Notes under the pieces: model-generated
Databases searched by the model: none
Seen by the model: the letters and a program-made list of their open reading frames with translations, nothing else
What the model was told of the DNA's origin: nothing
Translations under genes and position numbers: made by a program
Source of the DNA: Bacteroidales bacterium
GTDB lineage: Bacteria > Bacteroidota > Bacteroidia > Bacteroidales > PUMT01
DNA length: 5,524 bases
Assembly (NCBI GenBank): GCA_007132365.1
Contig: SLOS01000171.1
Location: forward strand, 1 to 5,524
Direction of reading: 5' to 3'
Shown here: one piece after another, positions 1-5,524 of the stretch
How positions within the stretch are numbered: the stretch's first letter is position 1
How the letters are laid out: each line of letters begins with the position of its first letter

Positions 1-351
1 GTGTTTCTTGACCGTGCACAGGTCTGCTGCCTTTATTACCGCATCCTTGTATTTTTCCGGGAAACTTTCGGGCAGTTGTATATCTATGTTGATTTTGTCA
101 ATCAGTCTTTTTTCGGAATTGTAGCTCATTGACTGAACAATCTTTATTTCATCGGACGGAATACCTCTCTGGTCGCAGAAAGACTTGACGTAAATACCTG
201 CACAGGTTCCGATGGATGCCAGAAATAGCGTAAATGGCTCGGGAGCGCTGCCTTCTCCACCCGAACGCACCGGCTGGTCGGTTTTTATTTCCATTCCCTT
301 ATAACTGGCGGTTACTTTTTTCCCGCCGTCAAAACTAATTTCCATTTCCAT
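1..351 (-). CDS. OsmC family protein, 3' end outside window
   Basis: This is the N-terminal 117 residues of an OsmC/YhfA-like protein; the gene runs off the left edge with no stop codon. OsmC proteins are cytoplasmic thiol peroxidases that reduce organic hydroperoxides with a peroxidatic and a resolving cysteine, although many YhfA-like members have no proven substrate. Both cysteines are visible: Cys50 in FLASIGTCAGIYVKSFC (residues 43-59) and Cys112 in AADLCTVKKH (108-117), where the family has its second conserved cysteine. An extra Cys59 lies one helix turn region after Cys50. The N-terminal part, rich in beta strands (MEMEISFDGGKKVTASYKG), fits the family's opening sheet. The start at 351 is the first ATG after an in-frame stop at 379-381; a second ATG at 345 (residue 3) is an alternative. 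There is no Shine-Dalgarno sequence. The family assignment is firm; the substrate is unknown. Confidence 0.9.
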   Translation of the reverse strand, partial: MEMEISFDGGKKVTASYKGMEIKTDQPVRSGGEGSAPEPFTLFLASIGTCAGIYVKSFCDQRGIPSDEIKIVQSMSYNSEKRLIDKINIDIQLPESFPEKYKDAVIKAADLCTVKKH

Positions 352-381
352 AATTGAAGGTATGTTGTTATAAAAGTTTTA

Positions 382-389
382 CAAACTTA
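382..389 (-). promoter_or_regulatory. Candidate -7 box (TAAGTTTG) for the OsmC gene
   Basis: Read on the minus strand, these bases are TAAGTTTG, an exact match to the Bacteroidota -7 consensus TAnnTTTG. The box lies about 30 bases upstream of the OsmC start codon, which would give a short leader. No clear TTG/TTTG -33 element is seen at the usual distance; that position falls next to the TTAACCGGTT copy at 413-422. This is a pattern match only. Confidence 0.45.
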
Positions 390-412
390 TCTTTTAGAAT
401 AAATGTTATATT

Positions 413-465
413 TTAACCGGTTGGCGGTTTACTCAGTTTTTATTTCTTTTGTATATTAACCGGTT
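413..465. repeat. Two TTAACCGGTT direct repeats in a divergent promoter region
   Basis: The 10-mer TTAACCGGTT occurs at 413-422 and again at 456-465, in the same orientation and 43 bases apart start to start, roughly four helical turns. Its core AACCGGTT is a perfect 8-base palindrome, as expected for a site bound by a dimeric regulator. Both copies are preceded by an A/T stretch containing TATA. They sit between the divergently transcribed OsmC and DUF6485 genes, one copy beside the likely -33 region of the OsmC promoter. A third copy lies at 816-825. An operator role is inferred. Confidence 0.45.
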
Positions 466-494
466 TGAACGCTTAATGTTTAAAATGTTTAAAA

Positions 495-680
495 ATGGAT
501 TGCAAGATTGAGAAGAACAAACAGATATGCAACTGCACCTACTCCTGCAGCCGCAAGGGAATGTGCTGCGATTGCCTTCATTACCACAGGCGTATGGGTC
601 AGCTTCCCGCATGCTATTTCAGCGCTGAAGCTGAGCGGACTTATGACCGGAGCATAGAGAATTATCTCAGAAGCCGTTAG
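495..680 (+). CDS. DUF6485 family cysteine-rich small protein
   Basis: This 61-residue protein matches my recollection of the DUF6485 family throughout: a cysteine-rich N-terminal half with the pattern C-N-C-T-Y-x-C-S-R-K-G-x-C-C-x-C, followed by LHYHRRMGQLPACYF and an AEAERTYDRSIENYL tail. Its function is not known. Eight cysteines (residues 3, 12, 14, 18, 24, 25, 27 and 40) plus His29 and His31 make metal or iron-sulfur binding plausible, but that is inference. No signal peptide or membrane segment is present, so it should be cytoplasmic. The length is normal for the family and the frame is intact from ATG at 495 to TAG at 678-680. The leader is A-rich without a Shine-Dalgarno motif. The gene is divergent from the OsmC gene, 143 bases away, and convergent with the tricorn-like protease gene. 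An overlapping antisense reading frame has no recognisable features and is not called. Confidence 0.85.
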   Translation: MDCKIEKNKQICNCTYSCSRKGMCCDCLHYHRRMGQLPACYFSAEAERTYDRSIENYLRSR

Positions 681-688
681 CGCCGGCT

Positions 689-726
689 TTCGGCTATTGT
701 AACCGAAGCTTCCCCGAGTGCCGGGG
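689..726 (+). other. Two small hairpins after the DUF6485 stop codon
   Basis: Just after the stop codon two short stems can form: TTCGG (689-693) with CCGAA (703-707), and CCCCG (712-716) with CGGGG (722-726). Neither is followed by a T tract on the plus strand, so they are not a classical intrinsic terminator. They may protect the 3' end of the short transcript, or work together with the next hairpin at 743-759, which on the plus strand is followed only by CCCTTTGT. Confidence 0.3.
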
Positions 727-730
727 CCTG

Positions 731-759
731 CAAAACAAAAAACCTGCCTTTTGGGCAGG
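731..759 (-). terminator. Intrinsic terminator of the tricorn-like protease gene
   Basis: On the minus strand the bases form a 6-bp G/C-rich stem, CCTGCC/GGCAGG, with a five-base loop (stem arms at 754-759 and 743-748). It is followed at once by TTTTTTGTTTTG. This stem plus T-tract layout is a standard rho-independent terminator. It lies about 65 bases downstream of the protease stop codon at 824-826, in the correct orientation. It may also stop DUF6485 transcripts arriving from the other side, less efficiently. Confidence 0.75.
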
Positions 760-815
760 CCCTTTGTCATATAGTTTCCGGTCATCCATTGAAATAAAGT
801 GCAAATAATATCCGG

Positions 816-825
816 TTAACCGGTT
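816..825. repeat. Third copy of TTAACCGGTT, within CCGGTTAACCGG
   Basis: The same 10-mer found twice at 413-465 recurs here, overlapping the stop codon of the protease gene (824-826 on the minus strand). It is embedded in the 12-base palindrome CCGGTTAACCGG (812-823). Its position at a gene end rather than in a promoter argues against a simple operator role for this copy. Confidence 0.4.
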
Positions 826-3800
826 ATTTGCTTTTATCCGGGAAATCGGGTATTTGGGGAACCCACCGGTCCCACTCCTCAATCTTTTCCAGTATAACTT
901 CTATTGCCTTGTTCAGCTGGTCGTCTATTCCCCTGAACTCCCTTGCAGGGTCATTGTCGATCCGGATATCCGGTTCCACACCTTCACCCTCAATTATGAA
1001 TCCGCTACCATCAGCTGCGTATGGTGCATAGGAAGGAGTTATTATGGATCCGCCATCCATGCAGGGAATTGCACCGCTGTAACCGACAACCCCACCCCAG
1101 CTTGTGACACCTATTATCTTTCCGATATTATGCTGCCTGAACCGGTACGGAAACAGGTCCCCGTCAGAGGCTGAATACCTGTCAATCAGTGCCACCTTCG
1201 GTCCCACATGTGTTCCGACAGGATTGACCGAGCCCTGTGTCTGGTTTGTATGCATGGTGGCATAAGTCATGGTCCGCTGCAGACGTTCTATGATCATCGG
1301 AGATACATTTCCTCCGCCATTCCCCCTGTCATCAATAATGAGTCCGCGTTTCTGAAGCTGCGGATAATAAAGCCTGGCCCACTGATTAAGCCCGTTAACA
1401 CCCATGTCAGGTATATGGATATACCCGACCTGTCCGCCGGTAGCCTGATCAACTTTGCGTATATTATCCTGTACCCAGTTATAATAATAAAGCTCCGATT
1501 CGTCGGCTACCGGGGTGACTATTATCTTGCGGCTGCCTGCCGTTTCGGGCTTGCTGTTGACGGTCAGTTCGACCAGGTTGCCGGCTGTGTTTACAAGGAG
1601 CCTGTATATATTGTTCACCTCATTTACAGGGGTGCCGTTTACCGCAAGTATGAAATCACCCTCACTGATGTTCAGGCCGATTTCAGTGAGCGGAGAGCGC
1701 AGATCGCTGCTCCAGTTAGCACCCTCAAGTATCCGGTCTATCTGCGCGAATCCCGAAGTGTGGGTGCTTAGTTCCGCTCCCAGCAGGCCTGTAGTGATAC
1801 GCTTCGGCATGGGGCGTTCTCCGTTCTGCGCATAGGCATGGCTGACATTGAGTTCTGCAATCAGCTCACCTATGACATAGGTGAGATCGGTGCGATGCTT
1901 AACATGGGGAATAAGAACATTATACTTTTCATACATCCCTTTCCAGTCCACGCCATGCATGTTGGGATCGTAGAAGAAGTCCCTCATCTGCCGCCAGCTT
2001 TCATCATAAATCTGCTGCCATTCCTCCGGGTAATCAACCCATGCCCTCATATTGGAAAGATCTATATGATCGGTGATATTTATTGCTGAAGAGGGAAGGT
2101 CTATAACTGCGAAATTATTGCGGATCCTGACCAGCATCTTTTTGTTACTGGCCGAAATACTGAAAGAGATATTCTCACCTAGCTCGGTTTCCTTCCTGGC
2201 TTTCAGGTCGTACATCTTCATGGTAGATGAACCGGCTGCACTGGAGCGCTCGTTATAGTAAATACGGTCTTCCACGGCTGCAACACTGAAATAGTTTGAC
2301 GGTTTCACCGGCAGGGAGATGATCCTGTTCTGTATTCCTTCAGTATCAACCTTTATTATATCGCCTTGTTCTACTGTGCCTCTTCCGGATCGAGAACCGG
2401 CTTCTGATGACGAACCGGCTTCTGATGACGGACCGGCTTCTGTTTCCACTTTATCATCCTCGGGTGCGAAAGGATGCGGTGTATCTCCGGAAAGGGTTGC
2501 CAGGTATATCCGGGTCATATCAGTATATGCATGGTTCCACTCGGTCTGGCTGTAGATCGGGTTAAAATCCCTTCTCGATATGAAGACCAGGTATTTGCCG
2601 TCCGGGCTGAATGTGGGGCTGCCTGAGGCGTACCATCCTTCTGTAACATCATGCGAACTGCCGGTCTGGACATTATACAGGCAGACCACGTTCATACCCT
2701 GCTCCGGCCTTGTATAAGCGATCCAGCGGCTGTCGGGCGACCAGCTGTAGTCCCATATAACACTCACTCCGCTATGCGCGACATCTCTTATCATTCCCGT
2801 GGCAACATCCAGAATTCTGAGCCTGTTTTTTTTGTCATGGTAAAGTATCTTTTTGCTGTCGGGTGACCATTGAAAACTGAATATATAGGTGTCGCCGGCG
2901 AAGGTCAGCTGAACAGGCGGCTGCGATCCGTCATGCTTTTGCAGGTATATCTCAAATTCACCGCTTTTATCAGATACCCAGGCAATGTGTTCCCCGTTTG
3001 GCGACCAGCTGGCATTTCTTTCATGAACCCCGGGGGTCTGCGTAAGGTTCCTGGTTATCCCGCTTTTTACAGGAACATTGAATATCTCTCCCCTGGCTGA
3101 AATAACCAGTCTCTCGCCATTGGGAGCCATGCCGGCCGAACGGACTGATTCTGAGAGGTCTTTCCATTCTGCACGGGCATGTATGAAGTCGCCCCTGATC
3201 GTTATGGGAACCCTTTCATAATTTTTATTCCTTATATTGAATTTGTATATATAGCCTCCGTTTTCAAATACTATGAATTCTCTTCCCAGCGAGGGGAATT
3301 TAATATCGTACTCGGTGAAATTGGTCACCCTGACGGTTTCCCTCGTGTTGGTATTGTATACATACATGTTCATTGTCCGGTCACGGTCAGAGAGGAAATA
3401 TATCTCATCTCTTATCCACATGGGTATTATATCCTGCGACTTACTGTCAGTTATATTGGTGTTGGTACGCGATACCATATCGAAAACCCATATATCATCG
3501 GCCATTCCCCCCCTGTAGTATTTCCATGTACGGAATTCACGAAATACCTTGTTATATGCGATCTTCTTGCCGTCCAGGGAATATGAGAGGAACCCGCCTT
3601 CAGAAAGTGGAATCTGCTCAGGCAGGCCGCCTTCGGCAGATACATTATACAGCTGCCCTTTAAACGAATTGAAGGATCTTTTCCTTGACCTGAAAGTGAT
3701 CTGTTTTCCGTCAGGAGTCCACCCCATCACGATATTATTCGGGCCCATACGGTCGCCGAGATCATCCCGGCCCAGGGTTGCAGTATAAGTAAGACGTTTT

Positions 3801-4096
3801 GGCTCACCCCCTTCTGCAGGTATAATAAACACTTCTGTATTCCCGTCATACTGGCCGGTAAAAGCGATGTGTTTACCGTCTGGTGAAAAGCGGGGAAACA
3901 TTTCGTAGCCATCGTGACCGGTAAGTTTCCTGGCGGTTCCGCCAGAACTGCCGACTGTGTAAAGGCTTCCTGCGTAGCTGAAGACGATCTGATCGCCGTG
4001 AATGGCAGGGAATCTCAATAATCTTGCTTCATCCTGTGCGGTTATGAAAGAATAAACAAAAAGCAGCAGCAGGATGCTGGTAATTTTCTTTATCAT
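824..4096 (-). CDS. Secreted tricorn-like S41 protease
   Basis: A complete 1,090-residue homologue of tricorn protease, which cuts oligopeptides into di- to tetrapeptides. Domain order matches tricorn. A signal peptide (residues 1-20, MIKKITSILLLLFVYSFITA, cleavage before Gln21) sends it to the periplasm or beyond. Two beta-propellers follow (about 24-300 and 310-650), with PD40-type blades such as FSPDGKHIAF (70-79), WSPNGEHIAW (364-373) and FSPDGKYLVF (496-505). Next come the C1 helical domain (WRQMRDFFYDPNMHGVDW, from 701), a PDZ domain (about 767-861, EGDFILAVNGTPV) and the C2 peptidase domain. The catalytic tetrad is intact by comparison with Thermoplasma tricorn Ser745, His746, Ser965 and Glu1023: Ser752-His753 in NVSHAYA, Ser977 in SASDGDLFPY and Glu1036 in IIEGEGVEPD. 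The start at 4096 was chosen because it begins the signal peptide directly; an in-frame ATG at 4153 would add 19 residues and lies inside an inverted repeat. A terminator follows at 731-759. Confidence 0.93.
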   Translation of the reverse strand: MIKKITSILLLLFVYSFITAQDEARLLRFPAIHGDQIVFSYAGSLYTVGSSGGTARKLTGHDGYEMFPRFSPDGKHIAFTGQYDGNTEVFIIPAEGGEPKRLTYTATLGRDDLGDRMGPNNIVMGWTPDGKQITFRSRKRSFNSFKGQLYNVSAEGGLPEQIPLSEGGFLSYSLDGKKIAYNKVFREFRTWKYYRGGMADDIWVFDMVSRTNTNITDSKSQDIIPMWIRDEIYFLSDRDRTMNMYVYNTNTRETVRVTNFTEYDIKFPSLGREFIVFENGGYIYKFNIRNKNYERVPITIRGDFIHARAEWKDLSESVRSAGMAPNGERLVISARGEIFNVPVKSGITRNLTQTPGVHERNASWSPNGEHIAWVSDKSGEFEIYLQKHDGSQPPVQLTFAGDTYIFSFQWSPDSKKILYHDKKNRLRILDVATGMIRDVAHSGVSVIWDYSWSPDSRWIAYTRPEQGMNVVCLYNVQTGSSHDVTEGWYASGSPTFSPDGKYLVFISRRDFNPIYSQTEWNHAYTDMTRIYLATLSGDTPHPFAPEDDKVETEAGPSSEAGSSSEAGSRSGRGTVEQGDIIKVDTEGIQNRIISLPVKPSNYFSVAAVEDRIYYNERSSAAGSSTMKMYDLKARKETELGENISFSISASNKKMLVRIRNNFAVIDLPSSAINITDHIDLSNMRAWVDYPEEWQQIYDESWRQMRDFFYDPNMHGVDWKGMYEKYNVLIPHVKHRTDLTYVIGELIAELNVSHAYAQNGERPMPKRITTGLLGAELSTHTSGFAQIDRILEGANWSSDLRSPLTEIGLNISEGDFILAVNGTPVNEVNNIYRLLVNTAGNLVELTVNSKPETAGSRKIIVTPVADESELYYYNWVQDNIRKVDQATGGQVGYIHIPDMGVNGLNQWARLYYPQLQKRGLIIDDRGNGGGNVSPMIIERLQRTMTYATMHTNQTQGSVNPVGTHVGPKVALIDRYSASDGDLFPYRFRQHNIGKIIGVTSWGGVVGYSGAIPCMDGGSIITPSYAPYAADGSGFIIEGEGVEPDIRIDNDPAREFRGIDDQLNKAIEVILEKIEEWDRWVPQIPDFPDKSK
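2394..2447. repeat. 18-bp tandem repeat encoding a Ser/Gly/Glu-rich loop
   Basis: Two identical 18-base units, GAACCGGCTTCTGATGAC at 2394-2411 and 2412-2429, are followed by a diverged third unit at 2430-2447. In the protease they encode a hexapeptide repeated about three times (EAGPSS, EAGSSS, EAGSRS), at residues 553-570. This is a flexible loop in the second propeller, where related proteins often have a charged low-complexity insertion. The in-frame unit length means that copy changes would not break the gene. Confidence 0.75.
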
Positions 4097-4149
4097 GATT
4101 ATAGTGGTATTGATTAATATGAGTTGTAAGATGATCAGGCTGTAAATAT

Positions 4150-4203
4150 ACATTAAATTTTTTCAGCCAAAATTACACACAGACGGATGAAAAAATTTAA
4201 TGT
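4150..4203. repeat. Perfect 16-bp inverted repeat upstream of the protease gene
   Basis: ACATTAAATTTTTTCA at 4150-4165 is the exact reverse complement of TGAAAAAATTTAATGT at 4188-4203, with a 22-base spacer. The arms flank the candidate -7 box at 4168-4175, one arm covering roughly the -33 region and the other the predicted transcription start. No terminal T tract follows the structure, so a terminator is unlikely. It could be a paired operator or a cruciform/leader hairpin. Confidence 0.7.
4168..4175 (-). promoter_or_regulatory. Candidate -7 box (TAATTTTG) for the protease gene
   Basis: On the minus strand these bases read TAATTTTG, an exact match to the Bacteroidota TAnnTTTG -7 element. 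They lie about 72 bases upstream of the chosen start codon at 4096. The expected start of transcription near 4161 would leave a leader of about 65 bases and would exclude the upstream in-frame ATG at 4153 only marginally. No clear -33 TTG is seen; that position is the T-rich arm of the inverted repeat. Confidence 0.45.
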
Positions 4204-4472
4204 TAAAGCGGAGCGGTTCATCCTGTCAGTTAAAATTTTGTTAATTTTTTAACCAAAATTTTGGCTTTTTACAGGATAAATTTACTAAAAATGACTGCAA
4301 AACAATGTAGGACATAAAAATTGTTTTTTAACATTTGGTTGTGCAACTTTTTTCTTAAAATTCCGTATTTAATGGGGATTACAGGGCTGTGACCGATATT
4401 GCGTTTGCATTACCGACCGGCCCCCATCATTCCGAATTAGTATTGGCTGAATAATTTTATCAGGTTTGGATT

Positions 4473-5524
4473 ATGTTCTCTTTGTCCCGGTTTTTGTTCC
4501 CTGTCACTTTAGTTTTACTTCTTCTGCCTGTAAACCAGTCACCTGTGACCAGGGTTTCTGCACAGTCAGCTAAAGTGGTGCCTCCTCCCTTTACAGAGGT
4601 TGCCGGTGATTGGGTCGATTCCGTATTCAATTCACTCACACCGAAGGAAAGAATCGCCCAGTTAATTATGGTTGATGCCTACTCCGACAGCAGATTCGCA
4701 CGCGATGAAGAGATCGAAAGAGTGATAAAGGAATATAATATCGGCGGATTGGTTTTCATGAGGGGCGGACCGGCAAGGCAGGCAATAATGACAAACAGGT
4801 ACCAGTCCATGGCCAAAACACCCCTGATGATTGCAATGGATGCTGAATGGGGACTCGGAATGAGGCTTGACAGTACGATTGTGTATCCTCAGCATCTTGT
4901 AATGGGTGCCGTGCAGGATAACAGACTCATTTATAATATGGCTGCAGACCTTGCCGGTCAGATGACGAGGCTGGGCGTACATATCAACTTTGCCCCTGTA
5001 CTTGACATAAATGTCAATCCGCGCAACCCGGTTATTGGCAGCCGGTCCTTTGGGGAGGATAAATGGAATGTTGCACGGAAGTCGCTCAAATACATGAAGG
5101 GTATGCAGGATAACGGAGTTATGGCGGTCGGAAAGCATTTTCCGGGTCACGGAGACACTGATCAGGATTCACATTATACCCTTCCTCAAATAACCCATAA
5201 CCGCACAAGGTTTGATTCTCTTGAGCTTGTTCCTTTTAAAGAGCTTATAGATAGAGGTATAGGGGGAATTATGACAGCCCATTTGCATATTCCGGCAATT
5301 GATTCGACCAGGGGGCTGGCTTCTTCTTTGTCATCAGAGGCTGTTCAGGGATTGCTAAAGGATGAGATGGGGTTTAGTGGACTGGTTTTTACGGACGGTC
5401 TGGTCATGAAGGGGGTAAGTGATCATTTTCCTCCCGGTGAGCTGGAGATCCAGGCTCTTCTTGCAGGCAATGATGTGCTGCTTTTTCCGCCTGACGTGGA
5501 CAAAGCTGTTGCAGCAATTGAAGA
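4473..5524 (+). CDS. Exported GH3 beta-N-acetylhexosaminidase-like protein, 3' end outside window
   Basis: The first 350 residues of a glycoside hydrolase family 3 enzyme; the gene continues past the right edge. The NagZ-type signature KHFPGHGDTDQDSH (residues 221-234) supplies the Asp232/His234 acid-base pair, and the nucleophile is expected at Asp308 in VFTDGLVMKGV. These residues are typical of enzymes that hydrolyse terminal beta-N-acetylglucosaminyl bonds, for instance in peptidoglycan fragments. The barrel begins near WVDSVFNSLTPKERIAQL (47-64) and includes DAEWGLGMRLDSTI (123-136), a stretch I associate with the long Bacteroidota members. Those proteins often carry a C-terminal beta-lactamase-like serine hydrolase domain, which here would lie outside the window. 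A signal peptide is evident (hydrophobic 7-20, likely cleavage after Ala30 in RVSAQ), so the enzyme is exported, unlike cytoplasmic NagZ of enterobacteria. ATG 4473 is the first start after an in-frame stop at 4452-4454. No Shine-Dalgarno motif is seen. Confidence 0.92.
   Translation, partial: MFSLSRFLFPVTLVLLLLPVNQSPVTRVSAQSAKVVPPPFTEVAGDWVDSVFNSLTPKERIAQLIMVDAYSDSRFARDEEIERVIKEYNIGGLVFMRGGPARQAIMTNRYQSMAKTPLMIAMDAEWGLGMRLDSTIVYPQHLVMGAVQDNRLIYNMAADLAGQMTRLGVHINFAPVLDINVNPRNPVIGSRSFGEDKWNVARKSLKYMKGMQDNGVMAVGKHFPGHGDTDQDSHYTLPQITHNRTRFDSLELVPFKELIDRGIGGIMTAHLHIPAIDSTRGLASSLSSEAVQGLLKDEMGFSGLVFTDGLVMKGVSDHFPPGELEIQALLAGNDVLLFPPDVDKAVAAIE

Larger units (their letters stand above)
4097..4472. 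other. Divergent intergenic control region, 376 bp
   Basis: No gene is supported in this A/T-rich stretch between the minus-strand protease and the plus-strand GH3 gene. It holds a 16-bp inverted repeat (4150-4203), a candidate protease promoter box within it, and the 12-base palindrome CCAAAATTTTGG (4253-4264). The 10-mer AGCCAAAATT at 4165-4174 recurs in inverted form as AATTTTGGCT at 4257-4266. The half nearer the GH3 gene (about 4370-4472) is less A/T-rich and would be its leader. No exact TAnnTTTG box was found for the GH3 gene; TAACATTTG, one base longer than the consensus spacing, occurs in TTTTAACATTTGG near 4330. Confidence 0.6.

Noticed and set aside
489..785. 98-codon minus-strand open frame over the DUF6485 gene
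   Set aside because: It is antisense to a recognised family, runs through the terminator hairpin and shows no recognisable motif.
828..3788. Many plus-strand open frames of 60-190 codons across the protease gene
   Set aside because: All lie opposite a continuous, domain-complete protease frame, overlap one another and lack recognisable protein features.
4097..4153. Longer protease start at the in-frame ATG at 4153
   Set aside because: It would put 19 residues ahead of an already complete signal peptide, and its ATG lies within an arm of the inverted repeat next to the predicted transcription start. The 4096 start is simpler.
4232..4263. Two AAAATTTTG words 23 bases apart as plus-strand promoter boxes for the GH3 gene
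   Set aside because: They lack the TA of the TAnnTTTG element and lie more than 200 bases from the start codon in an A/T-rich stretch where such words arise by chance.
4372..4427. Possible long-range stem ATGGGG with CCCCAT in the GH3 leader
   Set aside because: Six pairs over a loop of more than 40 bases is weak, and it matches no riboswitch or leader structure I recognise.
4662..5150. 162-codon minus-strand open frame inside the GH3 gene
   Set aside because: It is fully antisense to the conserved GH3 catalytic domain, so it is a shadow of that coding sequence.

Overview
The window looks like ordinary chromosome from a member of the Bacteroidota. Three things point that way: candidate promoters of the TAnnTTTG type, A/T-rich leaders without Shine-Dalgarno sequences, and a gene set typical of the phylum (exported tricorn-like protease, long exported GH3 glycosidase, DUF6485 mini-protein). 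The organism is inferred from these features only. I see no sign of a mobile element, CRISPR array, tRNA or rRNA.

Layout. Positions 1-351 (minus) hold the N-terminal 117 residues of an OsmC-family protein whose C-terminus lies outside the window. Positions 352-494 are a divergent intergenic region with a candidate promoter for the OsmC gene and two copies of the 10-mer TTAACCGGTT. Positions 495-680 (plus) encode a 61-residue cysteine-rich DUF6485 protein. Positions 681-823 carry small hairpins and an intrinsic terminator facing the minus-strand gene. Positions 824-4096 (minus) encode a complete, secreted tricorn-like S41 protease with all catalytic residues present. Positions 4097-4472 are a divergent, A/T-rich control region containing a perfect 16-bp inverted repeat that brackets a candidate promoter of the protease gene. 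From 4473 to the right edge (plus) runs the N-terminal 350 residues of an exported GH3 enzyme with the NagZ-type catalytic signature.

How the genes fit together. The two large genes both encode exported hydrolases: one should cut oligopeptides, the other beta-N-acetylhexosaminyl bonds such as those in peptidoglycan fragments. They are transcribed away from each other from one shared region. The OsmC and DUF6485 genes form a second divergent pair. One protein has the two conserved redox cysteines of a thiol peroxidase and the other has eight cysteines in 61 residues, so a shared redox or thiol theme is possible but not shown. The least explained signals are the two sets of DNA repeats in the divergent promoter regions.
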